From NCBI RefSeq assembly GCF_004801405.1, contig NZ_SSOB01000063.1, positions 1-43,587 of the forward strand: a stretch of 43,587 nucleotides of DNA. Direction: 5' to 3'. Source of the DNA: Cohnella fermenti. Lineage in GTDB: Bacteria > Bacillota > Bacilli > Paenibacillales > Paenibacillaceae. The notes under the pieces were generated by a model. That model made no database searches, was not told where the DNA came from, and saw nothing but the letters and a program-made list of their open reading frames with translations. Shown piece after piece: positions 7,560 to 15,099 of this stretch. A program made the position numbers and the translations under genes. Numbering within the stretch: the stretch's first letter is position 1; each line of letters starts with the position of its first letter.

Positions 7560-8843
7560 TTACGTGGAAGGCTTGCGCAGCTCGTCCACGTCGATGAAGT
7601 CCTTGTCCTTGCTGTAGGCAGGCACCCCGTGGAGGGAGACGTCGAGACCGATTCTCTCCTCGTCTTCGCTTACGCGGACGGGGCGCCAGGCCTGGATCAG
7701 ACGCAAGGCAAGCCAGGTGAGGACGAAGCCCCACACCGCGACGACGGCAAGGCCGAGCGCTTGGGCTCCGAGCAGGTGCCAGCCGCCGCCGTGGAACAGG
7801 CCGGCATGGGCAGCCGTTCCCGGCAAGGCGAACAAGCCGACGGCCAGCGTGCCGATGCTGCCGCTGACGCCGTGAACGGCGAAGGCTCCGACCGGGTCGT
7901 CGACCTTCCGGCGCTCCAGCCATTCCGAAGCGAGCACCATGGCGATGCCCGATACCGCTCCGATTCCGATCGCGGCGACGTCAGAGACGAAGGCGCAGCC
8001 AGCCGTAATGCCGACGAGGCCGGCCAGCGCCCCGTTGATGACCATCGGCGGATCGGCCTTCTGGTAACGCAGCATCGTGAACAGGATGCAGGCGGCGCAG
8101 CCCGCCGCCGAGGCGAGCATCGTCGTGACCGCGATATGACCGATGCCCGGATTCGTTGCGCTCAGCGTGCTGCCCGAATTGAAGCCGAACCAGCCGAACC
8201 ACAGGACGAAGGCGCCGACGGAAGCGAGCGGCAGATTCGACGGGGGGACGATGTTGGTCTTCCCCTCCGGGCCGAAGCGGCCGAGGCGCGGCCCGAGGAA
8301 CAGGGCTGCGGCGAGCGCGGCGAAGCCGCCGAGGGCATGGATGGCCGCCGAGCCGGCGAAGTCGATCATGCCGAGCTTGGCCAGCCAGCCGTTCGCGGAC
8401 CAGATCCAGTGGCCGGAGATCGGATAGATGAGTCCGGTCATGACGATGGTGTACAGGATGTAGGCTCGGAAGTGGATGCGCTCGGCCGCCGCCCCGGAGA
8501 CGATGGAGATGACGGCGATGACGAACGCGCATTGGAACAGCCAGAACGTATCGCTCGTAATATTCGTCGGCAGATGCGACAGGTCTCCCTTCATCAGGAA
8601 GCCGCTGGTGCCAATGAAGCTCCCGAGATCGCGCCCGTGCATCAGGCCGAAGCCGACCAGATAGAACACAAGCGCTCCGAACGCGATGTCGACGAACACC
8701 TTCATAATAATGCTGACGGCGTTCTTCTGCCGGACGAAGCCGGCTTCCAGCAGAGCGAATCCTCCTTCCATCAGGAGAATCATCGCGGCTGTGAGAATAA
8801 CCCACACGGTATCCAGGCCATTGGAGACGTCTAGTAGCTGCAT
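7560..8843 (-). CDS. amt: Ammonium transporter (Amt/Rh family)
   Basis: A 427-residue integral membrane protein with about 11 hydrophobic helices. It carries Amt signatures: the first helices ending in GGFALLEAGFVRQKN, and the two pore histidines in AAIHALGGFAA (H169) and FAVHGVSGSIG (H324). It takes up ammonium across the cytoplasmic membrane. The C-terminal tail contains GLDVSLHGVPAY, which in the family contacts PII proteins. No glnK/glnB gene sits beside it, unlike the common glnK-amt pair. The start has a modest GGAG 9 bases upstream. A sequence resembling a GlnR site lies upstream, but its spacer is 5 rather than 7 bases. Confidence 0.97.
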   Translation of the reverse strand: MQLLDVSNGLDTVWVILTAAMILLMEGGFALLEAGFVRQKNAVSIIMKVFVDIAFGALVFYLVGFGLMHGRDLGSFIGTSGFLMKGDLSHLPTNITSDTFWLFQCAFVIAVISIVSGAAAERIHFRAYILYTIVMTGLIYPISGHWIWSANGWLAKLGMIDFAGSAAIHALGGFAALAAALFLGPRLGRFGPEGKTNIVPPSNLPLASVGAFVLWFGWFGFNSGSTLSATNPGIGHIAVTTMLASAAGCAACILFTMLRYQKADPPMVINGALAGLVGITAGCAFVSDVAAIGIGAVSGIAMVLASEWLERRKVDDPVGAFAVHGVSGSIGTLAVGLFALPGTAAHAGLFHGGGWHLLGAQALGLAVVAVWGFVLTWLALRLIQAWRPVRVSEDEERIGLDVSLHGVPAYSKDKDFIDVDELRKPST

Positions 8844-9017
8844 ATCGTCAACTCCGGTATAAAATTGTGAAAACCTAACATGAACAATGGCAAATCGGAC
8901 TCATTATATAGGGAGGAATTGATGATGTCAACGAAGTTTGTGAGTAAATATCACATTGTCTTTCTCGGTGTCTCTCTGTCTATCTCGGTCTCGGGACGGA
9001 GAAGAGAATCCATCCCC

Positions 9018-9052
9018 CGCCGCTTCATGAAGCGGCGCATTGCCGCTATAAT
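9018..9052 (+). promoter_or_regulatory. Perfect 20-bp palindrome over the likely -35 of the liaFSR promoter
   Basis: CGCCGCTTCATGAAGCGGCG at 9018-9037 is a perfect palindrome. It is followed at 9047-9052 by TATAAT. With a 17-base spacer the -35 would be TTCATG at 9024-9029, inside the palindrome. This looks like an operator overlapping the promoter of the liaF operon, or a hairpin at the start of the leader. The remainder of 8844-9147 holds no convincing gene. Confidence 0.55.
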
Positions 9053-9147
9053 AGGAATTGTCAAAGCCGATCTCCCTCGGATTATCCAAGGAAACAAGGA
9101 AGCAAGGGATAGCGCCTATCACAGTCAATTTTAATGGAGGAATCGTT

Positions 9148-10254
9148 ATGCAATCCTTCTTGCATCGGTTATTCTGGGGAGCCGTCCTGATCGGTGTCGG
9201 CGCGCTCTTCCTGTTTAACCAAGCGGGTGTCATCTCTATTGATATAGGAGAGATGTTCTCCTCTTACTGGCCGGTTATTCTCATCTTGATCGGAATCCAA
9301 GGAATGCTGCTTCAGCGCAACGGAGGCTTCTATTGGAATCCGCTGCTGGTGCTGCTGGGGATGTTCTTCCTGGCGCGCAATCTGGAATGGATCGACTGGG
9401 AGCTGCATGATCTGATCCGGTTCATCGGCCCTGTTGCGCTGATTCTGGTCGGCTTGAATCTGATCGCTCGAGGCGGAAGACCGAAGAAGCAGCCGGGAGA
9501 GGACTCGGGCTGGAATTCCGTGCCCAAGGCGCCCCCGGTTCCGCCGCCGGCGCCGTCGATGCCGGAATATCGCGATGTCGAGCCGGAGCCTCCGATCGAT
9601 CGCGGGCCGCCTCCCGCACCGGACTCTCTCGGCTGGGACGATGCCGCTCCGGGGCCGAAGGGAGAGCAGCCGCAAGGCGGATTTTCCCACGAGCCTTCCC
9701 ATGAGCCTTCCCACGAGCCTTCTCACGAGCAGTTCCATGAGTCTTCGCACGAACGGCACGATCGCACCCGCGACTTCCGGGGCCGGGGAGAGGCGTGGAA
9801 GCACCACCACAAGTCGTGGAAGGAACGCGCGGAAGCGCACGGACACGGCTATGGATACTGGGATCATTCGTCCCAGCGCGAGAGCCACACGAGGTTCATC
9901 GGCGACTTCGATATCGGAAGCGACTACTTCGAGCTTCGTCCGATGAACATCTCGCACTTCATCGGCGACACGAGAATGGATCTGACGCGGGCGCAGATTC
10001 CGATCGGAGAGACGCGGATCTATGTGTCCTCGTTCATCGGCGATGTGAAGGTGTTCGTGCCGAACGACTTCTCGATCGGGGTTCGCGTCGTCTCGAGCAG
10101 CTTGATCGGCGATGTCTCGATTCTTGAGCAGAAGCGCGGCGGCGTCTTCAATCAGATGAACCTGCAATCGCCGGGCTTCGACGACGCGCCGAAGCGGATC
10201 GTCTTCATCGTAAGCACGTTTATCGGCGACGTCCGCATCAAGAAGGTGGGATAA
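9148..10254 (+). CDS. liaF: LiaF-like cell-wall stress regulator with His-rich linker
   Basis: A 368-residue membrane protein starting at ATG 9148 behind TGGAGGAA. Four short hydrophobic segments fill residues 5-105. A long disordered linker (about 112-250) is rich in Pro, then in His, with four-residue repeats of the type HEPS (about 180-195). The C-terminal ~115 residues form the LiaF domain with a repeated FIGD motif (RFIGDFDIG, HFIGDTRMD, SFIGDVKVF, LIGDVSIL, TFIGDVRI). In Bacillus, LiaF is a membrane inhibitor of the LiaS kinase that responds to lipid-II-targeting antibiotics. It is followed after 4 bases by liaS and then liaR. The repetitive His-rich linker is unusual. Confidence 0.88.
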   Translation: MQSFLHRLFWGAVLIGVGALFLFNQAGVISIDIGEMFSSYWPVILILIGIQGMLLQRNGGFYWNPLLVLLGMFFLARNLEWIDWELHDLIRFIGPVALILVGLNLIARGGRPKKQPGEDSGWNSVPKAPPVPPPAPSMPEYRDVEPEPPIDRGPPPAPDSLGWDDAAPGPKGEQPQGGFSHEPSHEPSHEPSHEQFHESSHERHDRTRDFRGRGEAWKHHHKSWKERAEAHGHGYGYWDHSSQRESHTRFIGDFDIGSDYFELRPMNISHFIGDTRMDLTRAQIPIGETRIYVSSFIGDVKVFVPNDFSIGVRVVSSSLIGDVSILEQKRGGVFNQMNLQSPGFDDAPKRIVFIVSTFIGDVRIKKVG

Positions 10255-10258
10255 GCGG

Positions 10259-11269
10259 ATGCTGCGAATCGTGCGCAACAGCAAATGGGAAGGGGCTGTC
10301 TATGCAGGGGCGTCGACGGCGTTCCTGCTTGGCCTCGTCTATGCGGCATGGACAACCATTCGCGGAGAGGTGCCCTACATGGATTGGTGGGGCGGCTGGG
10401 CGGTCGTAATCTGGATCGCCGACGTCGCGATCGCTTACCTGCTCGGCAGGCGGATTCACCGCAGGCTGGATCAGCTTCAACTGGCGATGAAGGAAGCGGC
10501 GATGGGCAATTGGAGCGAACGGTTGCCGGAGCTGTCGCGGGATGCGTTCGGGGAGACGTTCAAGGAATTCAACTTTATGGTTGAGAAGCTGGAGACGCGC
10601 ATGAAGCGGCTTCAGGAGCTGGGGGAGAAGGACGTGCTCGAGGAAGCGCCGGCGCTGGAGGCGGCGGTGCTGGAGGAGCGCAGGCGTCTGGCGAGAGATC
10701 TGCACGATTCGGTCAGCCAGCAGTTGTTCGCGCTTCATATGGCGGCTTCCGCGTTGCCCAAGCTTATGGAGAAGAATCCGCAGCAGGGCGGGAAGGTGAT
10801 GGAGCAGCTCATCGAGATGTCCTCGTCCGCGCAGAAGCAGATGAGAGGACTGATTGCGCAACTCCGTCCGATGGAGCTTCAGGGGCGCTCGCTCGCCGAA
10901 GCGCTCGATCGCTGGTTCCCGGACTTCTGTCGGCAGAACGGGCTTCAAGGCACGCTAGATATTCAGGCGGAACGGCCGATCTCCGAAGCGAAGGAGCATC
11001 AGTTGTTCCTCATCGCGCAGGAGGCCATGGCGAACGTCGTCAAGCACGCGCGCGCGAGCGAAGTCCGCCTGGCCCTGGGAGAGACCGGCAAACAGATTAT
11101 TTTGCAGATTGAGGACGATGGGGAAGGGTTCCAGGCGGATCAGATTCGGGCAGGCTCGTACGGCCTGACGAGCATGAGGGAACGGGCGGAGAAGCTCGGA
11201 GGGGAAGCCGAGATCGTCACGAAGCCGGGGACGGGAACAAGGGTGTTCGTTCGCTTCCCGAACTTCTAA
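10259..11269 (+). CDS. liaS: LiaS-like sensor histidine kinase
   Basis: A 336-residue NarL-system kinase with two N-terminal transmembrane helices (about 12-32 and 45-64) and almost no extracellular loop, as in intramembrane-sensing kinases. A HAMP-like segment follows. The HisKA_3 motif RRLARDLHDSVSQQL places the phosphorylated His at 149. The C-terminal ATPase has DDGEGFQ and YGLTSMRERAEKLGG. It would sense envelope damage together with LiaF and phosphorylate LiaR. The start ATG at 10259 immediately follows liaF, consistent with translational coupling. Confidence 0.93.
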   Translation: MLRIVRNSKWEGAVYAGASTAFLLGLVYAAWTTIRGEVPYMDWWGGWAVVIWIADVAIAYLLGRRIHRRLDQLQLAMKEAAMGNWSERLPELSRDAFGETFKEFNFMVEKLETRMKRLQELGEKDVLEEAPALEAAVLEERRRLARDLHDSVSQQLFALHMAASALPKLMEKNPQQGGKVMEQLIEMSSSAQKQMRGLIAQLRPMELQGRSLAEALDRWFPDFCRQNGLQGTLDIQAERPISEAKEHQLFLIAQEAMANVVKHARASEVRLALGETGKQIILQIEDDGEGFQADQIRAGSYGLTSMRERAEKLGGEAEIVTKPGTGTRVFVRFPNF

Positions 11270-11303
11270 ACCATGGATGGTGTAAAAAAAGGAGCTTGAG
11301 GCG

Positions 11304-11969
11304 ATGAGCACGGATACGGCGGTATGCAAGGTGTTGCTGGTGGACGATCACGAGATGGTGAGAACCGGATTGCGCACCTATCTTATGCTGGACTCCAGAT
11401 TCGAGGTTATCGGCGAAGCGTCCGGCGGCCTTGAGGCGATCCGGATGCTGGAGGACCGGCAGGGGAAGGAGGACTTCCCCGAGCTTGTCCTGATGGATCT
11501 GATGATGCCGGGCATGAACGGAGTAGAGGCGACACGGGAGCTTATCGGCCGTTACCCGAGTCTGAAGATCATCATCCTGACAAGCTTCCTGGAAGACGAT
11601 AAAGTCATCGAGGCGATGGAGGCCGGCGCGGTCAGCTACGTGCTTAAGACGGTATCGGCGGAAGAGCTGATCTATGCGATGCAGGGGGCGCTCCGCAGCA
11701 TGCCCGTCATGAGCTCGGAGGTGTCCCAGGCGCTGACGAGAGGACTTCGGCAGCGCTCCGTCAAGAGCGACGAGGAAGGGCTGACCGAGCGGGAACGCGA
11801 AGTGCTGCTGCTGATTGCCGAAGGCAAGTCGAACAAGGAGATCGGGGACGAGCTTCACATCAGCATCAAGACCGTCAAGACCCATGTCAGCAATCTGCTC
11901 ATGAAGTGCGGAGCGGAGGATCGCACCCAATTGGCGATCTATGCCCACCGGAAGGGCTGGGCCGAATAG
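11304..11969 (+). CDS. liaR: LiaR-like response regulator (NarL/FixJ family)
   Basis: A 221-residue response regulator. The receiver domain (about 8-125) has the acidic pair D14 and D15, the phosphoacceptor D65 in LVLMDLMMPG, and the conserved Lys in SYVLKT. The C-terminal LuxR-type helix-turn-helix (about 150-215) reads LTEREREVLLLIAEGKSNKE then VKTHVSNLLMKCG. It completes the liaFSR three-component operon. AAAGGAG precedes the start. Its targets, typically liaIH-type genes, are not in this window. Confidence 0.94.
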   Translation: MSTDTAVCKVLLVDDHEMVRTGLRTYLMLDSRFEVIGEASGGLEAIRMLEDRQGKEDFPELVLMDLMMPGMNGVEATRELIGRYPSLKIIILTSFLEDDKVIEAMEAGAVSYVLKTVSAEELIYAMQGALRSMPVMSSEVSQALTRGLRQRSVKSDEEGLTEREREVLLLIAEGKSNKEIGDELHISIKTVKTHVSNLLMKCGAEDRTQLAIYAHRKGWAE

Positions 11970-12050
11970 CGAGTCGATAACGCGGTCGGCAGCGGGACGG
12001 ATAAAATCGGTGCGGATCGGCAACGATAAGGAATAAAAGGGGGATTCCCC

Positions 12051-12464
12051 ATGATTCCATTGACTTCCCGAATCGATTCCAAGGAAGGGGACTTCGTTCC
12101 CGTGCAGACCGCTCTCGAGCGCAGAGGGTTCACGCTCGCAGGAGGCTGGGATTACGAGCGCGGCTCGTTCGATTGCGCCTTGGACGACGAACGCAAGGTA
12201 TGGCTTCGTCTTCCGTTCGAAGTGACAAGCGGGAGCCTCGACAGCGAGACGAAGGACAGCGATGCCAAGATTCGCTTCGGTCAGCCTTATGTGCTCAAGC
12301 ACTTGTATAATGAAGGACTCGATCCGGAAGCCCGGGCTCGGACGATCGGCGCGATGTTCGATCAGTTCCAGGACCCGGTCGACCCGGACGCCCGCGTCGA
12401 ACCGGAATGGATCGAAGCGGCGACGCGGCGTCTGAACGAGGCGGAAGAGATCTATCCGGCGTGA
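12051..12464 (+). CDS. YugN-like protein
   Basis: A 137-residue cytoplasmic protein with the start MIPLTSRIDSKEG and the motif GFTLAGGWDYERGSFD, matching the YugN-like family of Bacilli. The family has no known biochemical function. The C-terminal part (PDARVEPEWIEAATRRLNEA) is helical. It has its own terminator downstream and is separated from liaR by 81 bases, so it could be a separate transcript. A weak AAAGGGGG ribosome site supports the start. Confidence 0.75.
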   Translation: MIPLTSRIDSKEGDFVPVQTALERRGFTLAGGWDYERGSFDCALDDERKVWLRLPFEVTSGSLDSETKDSDAKIRFGQPYVLKHLYNEGLDPEARARTIGAMFDQFQDPVDPDARVEPEWIEAATRRLNEAEEIYPA

Positions 12465-12484
12465 AGATAACGAGGATTGGGAGC

Positions 12485-12518
12485 GCCCTCCGGACCATCC
12501 GGGGGGCATCTCTCTTTT
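12485..12518 (+). terminator. Intrinsic terminator after the YugN-like gene
   Basis: GCCCTCCGGA (12485-12494) pairs with TCCGGGGGGC (12498-12507), with one G-U pair and a 3-base loop, followed by ATCTCTCTTTTATTT. Confidence 0.75.
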
Positions 12519-12520
12519 AT

Positions 12521-12558
12521 TTGTTCATCTTCCGTTCATCTTTTAGATTTTGTTCACT
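12521..12558 (+). promoter_or_regulatory. GTTCATC direct repeats upstream of htrA
   Basis: GTTCATC occurs at 12523 and 12534 (11-bp period) and GTTCACT at 12552. OmpR-family regulators bind direct repeats with this sort of helical spacing, and an OmpR-type regulator is encoded just downstream of htrA. An autoregulated htrA-RR-HK unit is the inference. Confidence 0.35.
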
Positions 12559-12678
12559 TTGAATTAATCTTGCTTTAAGGTTGGGGAGCGAATATAGGAG
12601 CAAGACGAAGTTGACGCACGGCCGGCCGACCAAGACAAGGGCGATAACAAGCCGGGTGCATAACGAGGAGGACTGGAC

Positions 12679-14310
12679 ATGGACGATAACAATGAGAAGA
12701 AGCCGGAAGATTTATTCGGATTCCGATATGCCGGAGACGGCCAAGAGAGCGAGCCGCGCAAGGTGGAACCCGAGAGAGGGGAAGCCGCCGAGCCGGAGAC
12801 GGAGACGATCTACAGCCCTTATTCGTCCCATTCAGACGAGCCGCCTAGAACATCGACATACGGATCTGCGAGCAGCACCTACACATACGGTCCTTATTCC
12901 GGAGGGGGAGGCTCGTCCATTAGCTCGGAGGCTGGCGATTCCGACGCCAAGGCCGATATGGTTCCGACGGTCCGCGAGTCGCGGCCGTTCACCGTATCCG
13001 GCAATGGCCGCAACTGGGAGAGTCCGCCCCGTCGGAAGGGAACCTCGCTGCGAGCGGTGTTCGCCTCCTTCATGGTAGGCGTCGTCGCGGTCGGCGGTCT
13101 CATGTTCGCGGCGGATCGCGGCAACTGGTTCTCGGATACCTCGCTTAAGAGCGTTGTCGCTTCCTCGGGCTCCTCCTCGTCGGCCAAGGCGAACACGGTT
13201 GTCAGCAACACGACCGACACGGTTCGGCCGAACAACATCTCGAAGATCTTCGAGCAGGCCAGCCCGGCAGTCGTGAAGATCGAGACGTACACAACGGTTC
13301 AATCGCGCTCCTCGGGCGGAGGAAGCTGGCTGGACGATCCGTTCTTCCGTCAGTTCTTCGGCGACGAGCAGAACGGCCAAGGCGGCAGCGGCAGCGACGG
13401 CTCCACCGGGAACGGAAGTGACGACAACCTGCAAGAATCGGGCATGGGCTCCGGCTTTATTTTCGACTCCACGGGCTATATCCTGACCAACGAGCACGTC
13501 ATCGACGGCGCGAAGAAGGTTGAAGTTACGGTCAACGGCTACGATCAACCGTTCACTGCCGAAGTGCTCGGCTCCAGCTACGATCTCGACCTTGCGGTGC
13601 TGAAGATCGAAGGCAGCAACTTTCCGACTCTGAAGCTGGGCGATTCCAGCGCATCGAACATGGGCGACTGGGTTGTGGCGATCGGCAACCCTTACGGCTT
13701 CGACCATACGGTCACCGTCGGCGTTCTGAGCTCGAACGAGCGCGAGATCAGCATCCAGGATACGAACGGAACGCGCAACTACGAGCATCTGCTGCAGACG
13801 GACGCTTCGATCAACCCGGGCAACTCCGGCGGTCCGCTGCTTAACCTGAACGGCGAAGTTATCGGCATCAATACGGCGGTCAGCTCCGAGGCGCAAGGCA
13901 TCGGCTTCGCGATTCCGACGAGCACGATCAGCGAGGTTCTCGACAACCTGAAGACGAACACGAAGATTCCGTCCAAGCCGTCTCCGTTCATCGGCGCAAC
14001 GCTGCAGGATATGACCGAATCGATCGCCAGACAGCTCGGCCTCAGCTCCGCGAGCGGCGCGGTTGTCAACAGCGTGCTGTACAACTCCCCGGCGTATAAC
14101 GGCGACCTTCGTCAGTACGATGTCATTACGGGAATCGACGGAACGAGCTACAACAATTCCGAAGAGATCATCGCGGCCATCCAGAAGAAGAGCGTCGGCG
14201 ACAAGGCAACCTTGAACGTCACCCGCGCCGGCAAGAATATCGAGATCACCGTGACGATCGGCGACAAGAACGAATTCGAGGAACAGCAGCAGACTCAGAC
14301 GCAGCAATAA
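12679..14310 (+). CDS. htrA: HtrA/DegP-type serine protease, membrane anchored
   Basis: A 543-residue protease. Residues 1-125 form a long cytoplasmic, low-complexity N-terminus rich in Ser, Tyr, Pro and acidic residues. One transmembrane helix is at about 127-146. The trypsin-like domain follows with His273 (TNEHVIDG), Asp304 (DLDLAVLKI) and Ser383 (GNSGGPL). A PDZ domain occupies about 430-530. It degrades or refolds misfolded proteins outside the membrane. A Gly/Ser/Asp-rich loop (232-259) extends the LA loop. It is followed by an OmpR-type two-component pair, an arrangement like HtrA with CssRS in Bacillus. GAGGAGG precedes the ATG. Confidence 0.95.
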   Translation: MDDNNEKKPEDLFGFRYAGDGQESEPRKVEPERGEAAEPETETIYSPYSSHSDEPPRTSTYGSASSTYTYGPYSGGGGSSISSEAGDSDAKADMVPTVRESRPFTVSGNGRNWESPPRRKGTSLRAVFASFMVGVVAVGGLMFAADRGNWFSDTSLKSVVASSGSSSSAKANTVVSNTTDTVRPNNISKIFEQASPAVVKIETYTTVQSRSSGGGSWLDDPFFRQFFGDEQNGQGGSGSDGSTGNGSDDNLQESGMGSGFIFDSTGYILTNEHVIDGAKKVEVTVNGYDQPFTAEVLGSSYDLDLAVLKIEGSNFPTLKLGDSSASNMGDWVVAIGNPYGFDHTVTVGVLSSNEREISIQDTNGTRNYEHLLQTDASINPGNSGGPLLNLNGEVIGINTAVSSEAQGIGFAIPTSTISEVLDNLKTNTKIPSKPSPFIGATLQDMTESIARQLGLSSASGAVVNSVLYNSPAYNGDLRQYDVITGIDGTSYNNSEEIIAAIQKKSVGDKATLNVTRAGKNIEITVTIGDKNEFEEQQQTQTQQ

Positions 14311-14331
14311 GGCAAGTGTTTGCGCCAATCG

Positions 14332-14364
14332 GAAGGGCAGTCTTTCAAGGCTGTCCTTCTTTGT
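14332..14364 (+). terminator. Intrinsic terminator after htrA
   Basis: GAAGGGCAGTC pairs with GGCTGTCCTTC (two G-U pairs) around TTTCAA and is followed by TTTG. The T-run is short. Confidence 0.6.
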
Positions 14365-14406
14365 ATACAATAGGACATATAACTTATCCATATTAAGGAG
14401 CGAACC

Positions 14407-15093
14407 ATGAGATCTCACATAGTTGTTATCGATGACGATGAGAAAATCACTTCCATGCTGCGACGGAGCCTGGCCTTCGAAGGCTACGAGGTAACGACGG
14501 CGCCGAACGGTGTGGAGGGACTGCGAATTCTGCAAGGCAGACACGCCGATCTCGTTGTGCTGGACGTCATGATGCCGCAGATCGACGGCTGGGAAGTATG
14601 CCGGCGCTTGCGCGCCGCAGGCATTCATTCCCCCGTGCTGATGCTGACGGCGAAGGACGATGTTCAAGATCGGGTGAAGGGGCTCGACATCGGAGCGGAC
14701 GATTATCTCGTGAAGCCGTTCGCCCTCGAAGAGCTGATGGCGCGCATTCGCGCGCTGCTCCGCCGGCGTCCCGAGCAAGCGGAGGACAACAACCAGCTTC
14801 GGTTCGAGGACTTGCTGCTCGATGTCGACGGACGCGAGACGATCCGCGGCGACAAGCGGGTCGAACTGACGGCCAAGGAATTCGATCTGCTTCATCTATT
14901 CATGCAGAATCCGAAGCGTGTGCTCTCGCGCGACCAGATCATGGAGCGCATCTGGGGCTACGATTACAGCGGCGAATCGAACGTGCTCGAGGTTTACGTC
15001 GCGATGCTGCGGCAGAAGCTGGAGGAGCACGGCGGCAAGCGCCTGATCCAGACTGTGAGAGGGGCAGGCTACGTTCTGAAAGGGGACAGTTGA
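14407..15093 (+). CDS. OmpR/PhoB-family response regulator
   Basis: A 228-residue regulator. The receiver domain (1-120) has DDDE at 9-12, phosphoacceptor D53 in VVLDVMMPQIDGW and the conserved Lys in DDYLVKPF. The winged-helix DNA-binding domain (about 130-225) includes LTAKEFDLLHLFMQNP and VRGAGYVLK. The gene lies 6 bases before its partner kinase. Position after htrA suggests a CssR-like role in secretion or envelope stress; that is inference from context. TAAGGAG precedes the start. Confidence 0.94.
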   Translation: MRSHIVVIDDDEKITSMLRRSLAFEGYEVTTAPNGVEGLRILQGRHADLVVLDVMMPQIDGWEVCRRLRAAGIHSPVLMLTAKDDVQDRVKGLDIGADDYLVKPFALEELMARIRALLRRRPEQAEDNNQLRFEDLLLDVDGRETIRGDKRVELTAKEFDLLHLFMQNPKRVLSRDQIMERIWGYDYSGESNVLEVYVAMLRQKLEEHGGKRLIQTVRGAGYVLKGDS

Positions 15094-15099
15094 TTCATC

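Noticed and set aside
8860..8880. GlnR-like site upstream of amt (TGTTAGGTTTTCACA on the minus strand)
   Set aside because: The half-sites are separated by 5 rather than 7 bases, so it does not fit the GlnR/TnrA consensus.
8922..9134. Open frame starting MMSTKFVSKYH with a GGAGGAATTG ribosome site
   Set aside because: It runs through the palindrome and promoter of liaF, has no recognisable motif and its 3' part is basic and unstructured. A leader peptide cannot be excluded.
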